Positions 55,860 to 64,000 of a stretch of 64,000 nt of DNA are shown one piece after another; the first letter of the stretch is position 1; the number at the start of each line of letters is the position of its first letter. The notes under the pieces were generated by a model. The model did no database searches and was not told where the DNA came from. It saw only the letters and a program-made list of their open reading frames with translations. The DNA is taken from NCBI RefSeq assembly GCF_007860075.1, contig NZ_SJPP01000003.1:975426-1039425 (forward strand), written 5' to 3'. Both the position numbers and the translations under genes were made by a program. The stretch comes from Symmachiella macrocystis (GTDB lineage Bacteria; Planctomycetota; Planctomycetia; Planctomycetales; Planctomycetaceae).

Positions 55860-56726
55860 CTACTTTTGTTTCAGTTCTTCGAATTGGTTTGTGAGAGGCA
55901 CGAATTCATGTTTCGCTGTTTGAAGAGATTCAACGGTCCACAAGCGAAATCCCAGGGGGCGTTTGTCAAAACTTTTGCTGGTGACTTCGCCATTCACCAA
56001 TTGCATGCCGTCATAGTCGTTGATGATCGTGGTGTGTGTATGACCGGCAAGGACTGCCAGCACGCCATTTTGTTTGTAGAGGTCCAACAATTGATGGCGT
56101 GTCTCTATCGGGAGATTGTAATACGTTTCCTTTTCGTCCGGTTTTTTCACAAACAACGGAAAGTGCCCCACCATCATGACGGGCGATTGGTTTTGCTTGG
56201 CTTCTGACAAGATCTGCGCGACCCAGGCAGCATGCTTTTCAGATTCTCCTTTGAGCGGAGCTTTCCAAAGTTGAGTGTTGGTGAACACAAACGTGTAGCC
56301 TTTGTGTTTGAGACTGAAATAGTCTTTACCGATCGTCTCACGGTAACGTTTCAGAGCCTTGGAATCTGGTTTGCCCACATCATGATTTCCCGGAGCGCAA
56401 TAACAGGCGACCGTCAAATCACTCTTGATGGTCTTGAAATCCACGAATGAAGTATCATTCGCAGTATTGACCAGATCGCCGCAAATCACGACAAAATCGG
56501 GATCCATTTCATTGATCTGCTTCACCGCTTGTCTGAATGTCTGGATATCATGCTCGTATCCCCCCATTCCCAATTGCGTGTCACAAAGCTGCACAAACGT
56601 AAACGGCTCGAATTTCGCATCGTCTTCAGCGAAAACGGGAGTCACGAAAGAACAGACGATGACGCCAATGAAAGCGACCTGAATCCAAGAGGGTTTGAAA
56701 GCGCGCAGGTTGTTGAGGACTGTCAT
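55860..56726 (-). CDS. Secreted calcineurin-like phosphoesterase
   Basis: A 288-residue exported metallophosphoesterase with an N-terminal hydrophobic segment (VAFIGVIVCSFVTPVFA). Ligand blocks: FVQLCDTQLGMG, VVICGDLVN, APGNHDVG, MVGHFPLF and AGHTHTT. The order and CDTQLG opening resemble the mammalian CSTP1-like/planctomycete branch. The substrate is unknown; export suggests extracellular phosphodiester or phosphoprotein substrates. Start 56726 follows the signal peptide better than 56753. It ends 62 bases after the immunity-like region. Confidence 0.87.
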   Translation of the reverse strand: MTVLNNLRAFKPSWIQVAFIGVIVCSFVTPVFAEDDAKFEPFTFVQLCDTQLGMGGYEHDIQTFRQAVKQINEMDPDFVVICGDLVNTANDTSFVDFKTIKSDLTVACYCAPGNHDVGKPDSKALKRYRETIGKDYFSLKHKGYTFVFTNTQLWKAPLKGESEKHAAWVAQILSEAKQNQSPVMMVGHFPLFVKKPDEKETYYNLPIETRHQLLDLYKQNGVLAVLAGHTHTTIINDYDGMQLVNGEVTSKSFDKRPLGFRLWTVESLQTAKHEFVPLTNQFEELKQK

Positions 56727-56828
56727 GAATGAAACCAGGTCTAATGAATTCAAGCGAAATTTCTGATTGTGACAAACCTGAAACCACTCCAGGCTTGCAT
56801 GTCGACTAGCGTAACAGAATTACGTCGT

Positions 56829-56903
56829 GTGCCACTGCTGACTTGTCCAGCAGTCTTTTTCCGGTCACGCTGTTTGCACAGGCGGACAAGCCGTCAGTGG
56901 CAC
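56829..56903. repeat. 75-bp palindromic element (MITE/REP-like), copy 2
   Basis: GTGCCACTGCTGACTTGT and its near reverse complement ACAAGCCGTCAGTGGCAC bound a 75-base element. It matches the copy at 52834, and the two lie on either side of the region from 52.9 to 56.8 kb. It sits downstream of the ABC permease gene. Confidence 0.7.
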
Positions 56904-56922
56904 TCTTTTTCCAGGCGGGCTA

Positions 56923-58191
56923 CTATGCCGCCAACCGTCGTTGTCGAATCTGATCAATCGCCACCGCTGCGACGATGATTGCTCCCAGAATCATGTCCTG
57001 CACGGGGTTCTTCAGTCCCAGTTGCGTGCAGCCGCTGGTGATGACCGCCATGATGGCTGCTCCGGTGAGTGTGCCGACCACCGAACCGCGGCCGCCGCTT
57101 AGGCTGCCGCCGCCGATGACCACGGCGGCGATCACGTTGAGTTCCAAGCCGATGCCCGAAGTCGGATTGCCGACTGACAGCAACGAGAATTGATACAGCC
57201 CGGCGATGCCGAAAAAGAGGCCAGCCAATCCATACAGGGCGATCTTGTTCCGCTCGACATTGATTCCACACAACCGCGCCGTCGACTCATTCGATCCCAG
57301 TGCAAACACGTAACGCCCGAACACCGTATACCGCAAGACCGCTGCCAGGATGAGGGCCAAGACGAAAATCAACCAGACACCCAGCGGAAATCCCAGCCAG
57401 CGCGCGTCCTGTTGCAGGCTGAGAAAACTCCCCAGCCAGTGCGGAATTTGCTCATTCAAATCGGGTCGCACGGTGGTCTCGTCGGCGACTTCCTTGGCCA
57501 TACCCAGATACAGCCGCATCGTTCCCAACGTGACGATGAACGGCACCACGCGCAAATAGCTAACCAGTATCCCATTGAGCAGACCCGCCAGACATCCGGT
57601 TCCGATCCCGGCAAAGACGGCCAGCGCCGGGGAATAGGGCGAGATGTTCGGTGCTGCCTTCTGGATTGTCTTCGACGTTTCCTGCAGTTTCGGCAGTTGT
57701 CGTTGCAGCGATTTTTGTTCCGCCTCGAGCTCGGCAATTTTACCCGGATCCGCGTTGTTGCGTCGCTGTGCGCGCTGGATCTCGTTAGAAATGCGGTCCA
57801 AGCGCTCCTGAGCATCGTCGATCTTCTGTTGTATTCCGGCCACATTGTCGCCATGCACGATCAACAGCGCCGCGTCTTCCTTCAGACACCAAGCCAGCAC
57901 CGTCGCACACAGCGCCAGACTGGTCCCCGCGGAAAGATCAATCCCGCCGGCAATCACGATGATCGTCATCCCCAAAGCGGCAACAGCCACCGTCGCGGTT
58001 TGGACGGAAATGGAGCGCATGTTCCTTAAGGATAAGAAATTGCCACCGTCCGCTTGCAGACCATCGGCGAAACCGAACAGTACGATCACCAGGGCCAATG
58101 CCAAAAACGGTCCCAGCGCGCTGCCCAGCATGCTCCACCGCGAGCGCGTCAGAACAGGAGATTCGTTTTGATGGGGCAGCGGTTTCGGCAT
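56923..58191 (-). CDS. RbsC-type ABC sugar permease with coiled-coil insertion
   Basis: A 422-residue inner-membrane permease of the ribose/galactose class (BPD_transp_2). [17 protein letters not shown] near residues 74-90, and [21 protein letters not shown] near 300, are the class signatures. Several hydrophobic helices are present. Between helices, residues about 103-188 form a charged insertion with a coiled-coil ([17 protein letters not shown]... [15 protein letters not shown]); RbsC proteins lack this segment and are near 330 residues. No ATPase or substrate-binding protein is adjacent, so its partners are encoded elsewhere. The substrate is not known. Confidence 0.88.
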   Translation of the reverse strand: MPKPLPHQNESPVLTRSRWSMLGSALGPFLALALVIVLFGFADGLQADGGNFLSLRNMRSISVQTATVAVAALGMTIIVIAGGIDLSAGTSLALCATVLAWCLKEDAALLIVHGDNVAGIQQKIDDAQERLDRISNEIQRAQRRNNADPGKIAELEAEQKSLQRQLPKLQETSKTIQKAAPNISPYSPALAVFAGIGTGCLAGLLNGILVSYLRVVPFIVTLGTMRLYLGMAKEVADETTVRPDLNEQIPHWLGSFLSLQQDARWLGFPLGVWLIFVLALILAAVLRYTVFGRYVFALGSNESTARLCGINVERNKIALYGLAGLFFGIAGLYQFSLLSVGNPTSGIGLELNVIAAVVIGGGSLSGGRGSVVGTLTGAAIMAVITSGCTQLGLKNPVQDMILGAIIVAAVAIDQIRQRRLAA

Positions 58192-58404
58192 AGCAGGTCT
58201 ACAGGTCGGAACGACGTTTTTAGTAGGATATTGCGCCCAGCCCAGGGTGGATTAGGCGGAATCGTCCTACCACTGTAGCGGCGCGGCGCTGCGATATCAT
58301 CCGCACGCAGTGAGAAAGCGGGGCAAAAATCGACGGCGCCGCCTCGGCGACCCTAGTATCCCACGCATGGCGACGTAGGCGTTTGCCTGTTGGTCAAACG
58401 ACAT

Positions 58405-59337
58405 TCAATCGGTGGTCGGCGGCGGTTCGAATTCAAAGGCTTGCCATTTCATCGCCCGGTCGAGTGGTTCGATGCGGAGCATGACAATGCCGTCCTGAAA
58501 CAGTCGCACCGTTCCGGTCGATTCGGAGACGGTGATGGCAATCCCTTTGGTCGCTTTAGAAATGGCGGCCGCCGCCCAATGTCGCGACCCCAGGCCTTTG
58601 GAGAGCGTCAATCCATGCGCAGGAGCGTCGAGATATCGCCCGGCCGATTCGACAAACCCATCAGAAGAGATCACAAACGCGCAGTCGATCTGCGCAAATT
58701 CCTTGATGCTTTCCCGCGTACGCGCATCGCGAAACTGGCGTTCCTTCTTCGCATACCCCCGAAACGGATTGTGGATTGTGGGATGCGACAACCTGAGCAC
58801 CTTGCGGTGATCTCCCACCACAAACGTGGTCCCCACCGGTTTGCCTTCCCGGCCTTCGCGGCCGATTTCGCAAGCCAAGTCGACCACCATTCGCAACGTT
58901 TCCAGCGGAACTTGGGTTTCGAGCCGCTGCAGATCACGGGCGGTCAAGCGGACCAAATGCTCGGTCAGATTCACGACGCTGATCGTATCAATCGCATTGA
59001 CTTCGAACCCGGGATAAAGAGCCACCACTTTGACGCCCGGCCGCAGCAGATCGTCGGCGATCGCCTCAAGCAACGCCTGGCTGAGCTGCATTTGAACCGT
59101 TTCCGGTTCATTGATCAGCGGAACCATGGCAATTTCATCCTCGACCGCACAGCGTTGCACATCCGGTTTGTCGCTGGCGACCAGCAACAGGGATTTGCCA
59201 ATGGAGCGTTTGACGGCTGTGAAATCATAGGGCAAATCGGCCAGCAGTACGATTGCCTCTGCCTCGGTTCGCTGCGCAAGGCGACGCGCGGAAACTAAAA
59301 CCGCTTCGAATTGTTCGGTGATCGCAGTTCGTTTCAT
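58405..59337 (-). CDS. DacZ-like diadenylate cyclase (DisA_N domain)
   Basis: A 310-residue protein with a C-terminal diadenylate cyclase domain that makes c-di-AMP from two ATP. Visible: GREGKPVGTTFVVGD (162-176), ISSDGFVES (about 223-231) and SRHWAAAAISKATKGIAITVSE (from 251). The canonical DGA and RHR are DGF and RHW here, a variant form. The first 140 residues are an alpha/beta domain resembling the pyruvate-kinase-C-terminal-like region of archaeal DacZ, not the DisA layout (no DNA-binding tail). Cyclase activity is likely but must be tested. No c-di-AMP phosphodiesterase lies nearby. Confidence 0.82.
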   Translation of the reverse strand: MKRTAITEQFEAVLVSARRLAQRTEAEAIVLLADLPYDFTAVKRSIGKSLLLVASDKPDVQRCAVEDEIAMVPLINEPETVQMQLSQALLEAIADDLLRPGVKVVALYPGFEVNAIDTISVVNLTEHLVRLTARDLQRLETQVPLETLRMVVDLACEIGREGREGKPVGTTFVVGDHRKVLRLSHPTIHNPFRGYAKKERQFRDARTRESIKEFAQIDCAFVISSDGFVESAGRYLDAPAHGLTLSKGLGSRHWAAAAISKATKGIAITVSESTGTVRLFQDGIVMLRIEPLDRAMKWQAFEFEPPPTTD

Positions 59338-59603
59338 CGGTCAGCGGCCAACGTCCCAATGCATAATTCGGAGGATTCGTTCGAGCGGTTCTATAAACGG
59401 CATCTTAGTCGGGACGTGCCTGAAACCAATGGTCATCCTGCCCCGTGAAACCTAACAAGGGCGGAAAAATGTCCAGCAATAGAAAAACGGCAAGACGGTT
59501 CCGCATTCCCAGTTTAGGCGAATTGCGAGCAAGGTCAACGCACGAACACCTTCTCGCGGCGCACCGCTGCTTCGGGAAGGCCGAAATCCGCCCGGGATGT
59601 GCG

Positions 59604-60668
59604 TCACTTCGTTTCCGTGGCGGCCTGTTTTTCGTTTTTCGCGACGACGTTTTCCGGCACGGTCGACTCTGTCAGTTTTGTGACCGCTTGCATAAAGGTC
59701 CCCGGGCCGAACGCATTGACCACCGACTCATTGACCGTGATCAGCTTCTCCACGATCAGCCCTTTTTTCATATCGAAGACCATGGTCCCTTCAGTTTGAC
59801 GCTGAATCAGTTGCACAAGGATTTCCTTGTTGTTCACCGGCGTCAAAATCACCGTTTTGAATTCGATCGTCGCTAAGTCCCCGTCGACTGACTTCAATTC
59901 GTAGACCCGCAGCATGTCGATAATGCGGGACAACCCACCCTTGATTCCCACGGACTGCTGATACGGGTCCTTCCAGGTTTCGCCAACCGAGACCGGCTCA
60001 CTAGGCAGTGGAATCAAAAAACCTTGGTGGTCCTGCGGCGGCCGTTTGCGGACGGCGACCTTATTCGTCCCAGCGGGGTCGACCACTTTCAGCAGTTTTC
60101 CTTGCGCCGAGTAGTCGATGAGAGCAGTGGGACGGCCGATCTTTTTCAAAGTGTCGCGAAATTTGCGATGATGGAATTTGGGGTCATCACTTTTGAAAAC
60201 TTCCGGCGGATGATTACCGAATTGCGCTTCCTGGTGCGCCTTGTCCAGTTGCAACTCCAAGGTCCCCGAACCATCTTCGGAAACAGCCACCACCGTGTAA
60301 TGCTTCCAAAGCTTGCTCTTATTCTTGTCGATCTGCTTCGCTTCTTTGAAATTAACCGTCATCTGAGCGTGATAATTCGACTGCAAATGCACCACTTGGC
60401 CCGGTGTAAAGATGTAGGTCAATTCATATTTATGAGATTGATCCGCTTGCTCTGCAGTCTCCTGCGAGGCTGTGGTCTCTCCCGCGTCGGACGATGCGCT
60501 CGGGTCCGTCTCGGCTGTTGTCGCAGCCGTGTCCGTCGCTGTAGTGGAAGACTCGTCGGCAACGGGCGGGGCCGTCACTTCCGGTTTTTTGTCGGCCGAG
60601 AGAGGCGACGTCCCAATTGCGCAGGCAATCAAAATCAAAAATGATCGGCAGACCAAACAACGATGCAT
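59604..60668 (-). CDS. Secreted hypothetical protein with Thr/Ala/Glu-rich linker
   Basis: A 354-residue exported protein: signal peptide with FLILIACAIG and a cleavage-like site near residue 25. A low-complexity acidic Thr/Ala linker (about 30-75) follows. The rest is beta-rich (YELTYIFTPGQVVHLQSNYHA onward), with a pattern reminiscent of DUF6263-type secreted proteins: PSEPVSVGETWKDPY and TEGTMVFDMKKGLIVEKL. Function unknown. It lies divergent or separate from bioB and the cyclase with about 225 bases on either side. Confidence 0.7.
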   Translation of the reverse strand: MHRCLVCRSFLILIACAIGTSPLSADKKPEVTAPPVADESSTTATDTAATTAETDPSASSDAGETTASQETAEQADQSHKYELTYIFTPGQVVHLQSNYHAQMTVNFKEAKQIDKNKSKLWKHYTVVAVSEDGSGTLELQLDKAHQEAQFGNHPPEVFKSDDPKFHHRKFRDTLKKIGRPTALIDYSAQGKLLKVVDPAGTNKVAVRKRPPQDHQGFLIPLPSEPVSVGETWKDPYQQSVGIKGGLSRIIDMLRVYELKSVDGDLATIEFKTVILTPVNNKEILVQLIQRQTEGTMVFDMKKGLIVEKLITVNESVVNAFGPGTFMQAVTKLTESTVPENVVAKNEKQAATETK

Positions 60669-60892
60669 CGTGCGGTTCCTTCCATGAAACGCAACCGGCG
60701 TAGTTTTGGCCGGAAAATGAGATGCGGGGCGGGTGGTTCTGTTGTGTCCGGCACAAAAAGACCCCGGCCCAGGATTTCAAGGAGGCGGATGCTAGCAGAA
60801 TCCACGCAGTAGGTGGAGATGAGATTCACCAAATCCCACTTACCGCGCATTAACCGACCATTGCCCGAAAAACCAGAGCGTTTGCAGCCAGT

Positions 60893-61945
60893 TCAGTCTG
60901 CTGTCACAGCCGTTTCGCAGCTCTCCACCGCGATTTCGCCGCCCGCCAACACGATCTCAAAACCGAGGTCTTCGATCATGGAGACATCTTCTTGCGGCGG
61001 CTGGCCGGTCGTTGTCAGATAATCGCTGACAAACAGCGAATTCGCCGCATACAACGCCTGGGATTGCAGGCTTTTGAGATGCAGTTCCCGGCCGCCGGCG
61101 ATGCGAAGTTCCGTCTGGGGATTGGTAAAGCGGAACATGCACAGCGCCCGCAGACAATCCAATGGGCTCAAATCCCGTTTTCCTGCCAACGGCGTGCCGT
61201 CGATGGGATGTAGGAAATTCACCGGAATCGACTCGACCTGGAATTCCCTTAGTGACAGCGCCATCTCCACCACGTCGCTGTTCTGTTCGCCCATGCCGAT
61301 AATCCCGCCGCTGCACAATTCCAACCCGACATCACGGGCCGCTTTCAACGTGGCGACCCGGTCGGCATATGTGTGCGTGGTGACGATTTCTTCGTGGTAC
61401 GTTTCGCTGGTATTCAGATTGTGGTTGATCCGATCCACCCCAGCGTCCTTCAGAACCCGCGCGTCCTCAGGTTCCAACAAACCGAGACAGGCGCAAATGT
61501 GGAGCGGATAGGCTTCTTTGATTTTCCGCACAGTCGAAGCCACGTGCTGCAACTCCCGCTGCGTCGGTCCGCGGCCGCTCGCAACGATACAATACGTCTT
61601 CGCCTTAGATTCAAAAGCTCGTTGAGCACCCGCCATCAGCGTTGCTTCGTCGCTCATGACGTATTTGGGAATGGCCGCTTCAGAGATTTTTGACTGCGAA
61701 CAGTATCCGCAATCTTCCGGACACAGCCCGCTTTTGGCGTTCTGCAGGAAATAGAGTTGCACCTTGCGACCAAAATAGTGATGGCGGATGCGGAATGCGG
61801 CCGCCAACAACGCGGGAATCTCCACATCGCCCGCTTCGAGCACCGTAGTCGCTGCCTCGCGACTGCAAGTTTCGCCGTCCAGTATGCGGCTGGCCAAGTC
61901 GTTCCAACGCTGTAGTCCGTATTCTGTGGAATCCATCAAACTCAT
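60893..61945 (-). CDS. bioB: Biotin synthase
   Basis: A 350-residue radical-SAM enzyme that inserts sulfur into dethiobiotin to form biotin. The 4Fe-4S cluster motif CxxxCxxC is Cys75, Cys79 and Cys82 (GLCPEDCGYCSQSK). Further signatures: NAKSGLCPEDC, HICACLGLLEPEDA, HNLNTSETYHEEI and GGIIGMGEQ, plus NFLHPIDGTPLAG. The length is normal and no other bio gene is adjacent, so the pathway is split across the genome. I see no BirA-type operator. Confidence 0.96.
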   Translation of the reverse strand: MSLMDSTEYGLQRWNDLASRILDGETCSREAATTVLEAGDVEIPALLAAAFRIRHHYFGRKVQLYFLQNAKSGLCPEDCGYCSQSKISEAAIPKYVMSDEATLMAGAQRAFESKAKTYCIVASGRGPTQRELQHVASTVRKIKEAYPLHICACLGLLEPEDARVLKDAGVDRINHNLNTSETYHEEIVTTHTYADRVATLKAARDVGLELCSGGIIGMGEQNSDVVEMALSLREFQVESIPVNFLHPIDGTPLAGKRDLSPLDCLRALCMFRFTNPQTELRIAGGRELHLKSLQSQALYAANSLFVSDYLTTTGQPPQEDVSMIEDLGFEIVLAGGEIAVESCETAVTAD

Positions 61946-62252
61946 TGATCACTTGTCTAAGGGAATGACGGGCAATCGCCCGACGTGCGGAAAAACGGGT
62001 TGGGACAGGGCCCATCGCTATCAATCGAGCCAATTCTACCGCCATGCCCCCCTGCTTGACCAGTCGAGAGAGAGGATCTGCGTCAACTTAAAGATTGGAT
62101 TTCGAGGGACTTGGGAAAACTTTGTAATTTTGTCAATTTTCCCTGTAACACTCTTCACGGCATTACGCTTGGCATGGGGCAAAGACTGTTGGGCAGGCAA
62201 TATCTACCCATATTTGAAGTTTCATACTCTGAGAAAGGCTAGGCACTGAAAA
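61946..62252. other. Intergenic region between bioB and a small ORF
   Basis: About 300 bases upstream of bioB, which should contain the bioB promoter on the minus strand. An AT-rich patch (GTAATTTTGTCAATTTTCC) lies near 62125-62145. Nothing else was recognised. Confidence 0.4.
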
Positions 62253-62459
62253 ATGACGAGAATACTTGGAAAATTCACGCGTGTTTTAGAATTGGAGCAG
62301 ACGCCGGGCGGGATGGTCTATTCCGCAAACCGCGCCGTCATGCCCAGAAAGCCAGGAGGCGGTTCAACCGGTACTCAAAATCGAAATGAAGCCTCACCGG
62401 ATTCGCCGATGATTCAACAATTGGCATCCGCCCTGCTCAGCGAGTTTGGCACACGTTAG
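62253..62459 (+). CDS. Small hypothetical protein
   Basis: A 68-residue open frame with AAAGGCTAGG upstream of the ATG and an even composition (MTRILGKFTRVLELEQ ... IQQLASALLSEFGTR). No domain was recognised. It lies between bioB and the DAHP synthase gene, convergent with the latter. It may be real but is at the edge of what can be supported. Confidence 0.35.
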   Translation: MTRILGKFTRVLELEQTPGGMVYSANRAVMPRKPGGGSTGTQNRNEASPDSPMIQQLASALLSEFGTR

Positions 62460-62481
62460 CCGTTCACGGCCAGGTCACAAC

Positions 62482-63555
62482 CTACGTGGCGCTGGCCGAT
62501 TGCCCCAGAACTTGACTCATCGCCGCAGCCGCTTCACGGAGCAATACCTCGGTCTGATCCCAATCTAAACAGGCATCGGTGATCGAGACTCCGTACTCCA
62601 ATGCCGACGGATCGTCACTCAGGCTTTGATTGCCCGCACAGAGATTGCTCTCCAACATCATGCCGATGATCTGCGTGTTGCCCGCCACCCGCTGCTTGAG
62701 CACATCGCGAAACGCCGGAATCTGCTGTTCGTGATCCTTGTTGGAATTCGCATGGCTACAATCGACAACAATGTTGGGCTTCAAGCCGGCATCAATCATC
62801 GCTTGGCCGGCTTTCTCGACATGCTCGGCCGAGAAATTCGGGCCGGAGCGCCCGCCGCGAAGAATTAAGTGCGCTAGGCTGTTGCCCGTTGTATTGATGA
62901 TGCAGGTTTGTCCCTGTTCATCGATTCCCAAAAAACTGTGCGGCGATTGTGAGGACTGCATCGCTTGGATCGCGATCGCCGGATTGCCATCGGTCGCGTT
63001 TTTGTATCCCACCGGCATCGAAAGCCCACTGGCCATTTGACGATGTGTCTGTGACTCGGTTGTCCGTGCGCCAATCGAAGCCCAAGAAACCAGATCGGCC
63101 GTATATTGCGGCGTGATCGGATCGAGCATTTCCGTCGCCGTCGGTAATTGCATTTCCGTCGTCTGGATGAGTAACGTTCGCGCGCGACGCAAGCCCTGTT
63201 CGATATCAAACGTACCGTTCATATGGGGATCGTTGATTAACCCCTTCCACCCCACGGTCGTCCGCGGCTTCTCGAAATAGACCCGCATGATAATCAGCAG
63301 TGTGTCGGATAATTCTTGGGCTAACTTTGCCAACCGCTCGGCATATTCCAGCGCGGATTTTTCGTCGTGAATCGAACACGGCCCCACGATCAACATCAGC
63401 CGTTGATCCTCTCCACTTAAGATCTTGCCGACCATTTGGCGGCTGTTCAGGATGCAGTCAATCGACTCATCACTGGCAGGGAGTTGTTGTTTTAAATCGA
63501 CGGGCGAGACCAAGGGAACGGTCCCGCGAACGTGGATATCTTGTGTAGACGCCAT
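62482..63555 (-). CDS. 3-deoxy-7-phosphoheptulonate (DAHP) synthase, class I AroG-type
   Basis: A 357-residue enzyme of the first shikimate-pathway step, condensing PEP with erythrose 4-phosphate. Diagnostic: LMLIVGPCSIHDEKSALEYA near residue 53, MRVYFEKPRTTVGWKGLIND (about 90-110) and the HANSNKD region near 266, with AAGNSLAHLILRGG-like segment before it. It is the AroF/AroG/AroH group, which is normally inhibited by aromatic amino acids; which inhibitor applies here cannot be read from sequence. No other aro or trp genes are in the window. The gene stands alone on the minus strand with an AT-rich upstream region. Confidence 0.95.
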   Translation of the reverse strand: MASTQDIHVRGTVPLVSPVDLKQQLPASDESIDCILNSRQMVGKILSGEDQRLMLIVGPCSIHDEKSALEYAERLAKLAQELSDTLLIIMRVYFEKPRTTVGWKGLINDPHMNGTFDIEQGLRRARTLLIQTTEMQLPTATEMLDPITPQYTADLVSWASIGARTTESQTHRQMASGLSMPVGYKNATDGNPAIAIQAMQSSQSPHSFLGIDEQGQTCIINTTGNSLAHLILRGGRSGPNFSAEHVEKAGQAMIDAGLKPNIVVDCSHANSNKDHEQQIPAFRDVLKQRVAGNTQIIGMMLESNLCAGNQSLSDDPSALEYGVSITDACLDWDQTEVLLREAAAAMSQVLGQSASAT

Positions 63556-63861
63556 AACGATTGCCCTAAAGGGGGAATTTCTAAGCAGCCCCAGAGTGTA
63601 GATACACGCGTAAGGTCTATTTCAGTAATACCTTACGGATTGGTAGTCGGGGAGATCTTCCAATGAAAAAAGTACGATTTGCCTCACATGGAGCACAGTG
63701 CAGGACAACCCGCGACGAATCCCCATTGTAAGGTGACCTGCGACAGATTGTCCACCCGCCAAATTACGAATGATCGTCACAAAGTCACAGCACAACGAAC
63801 ACCGTTTCTCCCTGCGCAACGGCATACCCCTGGCGAAGAGGCGTCCCGCAGCGCATAAAAG
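63556..63861. other. Intergenic region upstream of DAHP synthase
   Basis: About 300 bases including the DAHP synthase promoter on the minus strand. No convincing gene: the open frames at 63622-63924 and 63777-63989 (minus) have no domain character. No riboswitch or tRNA was recognised. Confidence 0.45.
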
Positions 63862-63897
63862 CAGCCCGTCGGGATCACTACGATCGCCGACGGGCTG
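63862..63897 (-). terminator. Perfect 11-bp hairpin, likely terminator of a gene beyond the right edge
   Basis: CAGCCCGTCGG (63862-63872) pairs perfectly with CCGACGGGCTG (63887-63897) across 14 bases. Read on the minus strand it is followed by CTTTTATGC, so it suits a minus-strand gene starting outside the window. A further 7-bp inverted repeat AACCGGT/ACCGGTT lies at 63977-63996. Confidence 0.6.
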
Positions 63898-64000
63898 TTG
63901 TATGCAGAGGTTGGAGAGACACAATTAAAGTCAGTTTTGTTGTGACTGATCTGAGCGGTGTTGTCAGGGGTTTTTAAACCGGTTGTCACACCGGTTCATT

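Noticed and set aside
57190..58029. 279-residue plus-strand open frame over the ABC permease
   Set aside because: Antisense to a permease with clear class signatures; the Gln/Arg-rich translation is typical of a shadow.
63622..63989. Minus-strand frames near the right edge
   Set aside because: They run through the hairpin at 63862-63897 and show no domain; a terminator inside a real gene is unlikely.

Overview
The window looks like a chromosomal stretch of a planctomycete (Planctomycetaceae-like; inference). Supporting signs are many secreted, signal-peptide-bearing enzymes of the kinds common in that phylum: a formylglycine sulfatase, a PhoD-type phosphatase, DUF1080/concanavalin-like modules, SMP-30 and ceramidase-like proteins. 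Others are a Ser/Thr kinase with a large extracytoplasmic sensor, an EF-G of the spirochaete/planctomycete/mitochondrial (spd) type, a giant PKD-repeat protein with an LEPR-XLL-like N-terminal motif, and mostly monocistronic genes on both strands. No rRNA, tRNA or CRISPR was recognised.

Layout. 0-12 kb: the 3' part of a ceramidase-like gene, an SDR dehydrogenase, a trypsin/LamG-like/SirB1 fusion, a PhoD phosphatase, a membrane protein, a terpene-cyclase-fold protein with a CxxCH motif, a CinA-type NMN amidase, a DapA-like aldolase and a Uma2 nuclease. 12-21 kb: fusA and ppdK, both with hairpin terminators, then a response regulator, a sulfatase and a CAAX-like protease. 21.7-26.0 kb: a tight three-gene operon of sugar-transfer-type ATP-grasp, class-V aminotransferase-like enzyme and LysA-like decarboxylase; this is the best candidate for an undescribed pathway. 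26.4-32.2 kb: a cyclic-di-GMP-I riboswitch in the leader of a 1869-residue secreted metzincin/PKD-repeat protein that contains a perfect 662-bp internal duplication. 32-41.6 kb: transglutaminase-like protein, methyltransferase, acetyltransferase, nitrilase-like hydrolase, glycosidase-like propeller, GSAM-like aminotransferase, PfkB kinase and tandem rhodanese. 41.6-52.8 kb: Ser/Thr kinase with a beta-helix ectodomain, phosphoesterase, FtsQ/POTRA-like protein, SMP-30 protein, YdjC-like deacetylase and a second ceramidase-like protein.

52.8-55.8 kb is a small AT-rich accessory island, with 75-bp palindromic elements inside its left edge and about 1 kb beyond its right edge. It holds small immunity-like genes, one of them split by an IS5-family element. 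Removing the element plus a 2-bp duplication restores that gene's frame exactly, and the IS carries an A7 slippery site for a -1 frameshift in its transposase. 55.8-64 kb: secreted phosphoesterase, ABC permease with a coiled-coil insertion, DacZ-like diadenylate cyclase, secreted protein, bioB and a DAHP synthase.

The window therefore carries sequence signs of two cyclic dinucleotide systems (a c-di-GMP sensor RNA and a c-di-AMP synthase), a surface adhesion/protease system, and secreted degradation of sulfated, phosphorylated and lipid substrates beside core metabolism. All functions are inferred from sequence reading alone.
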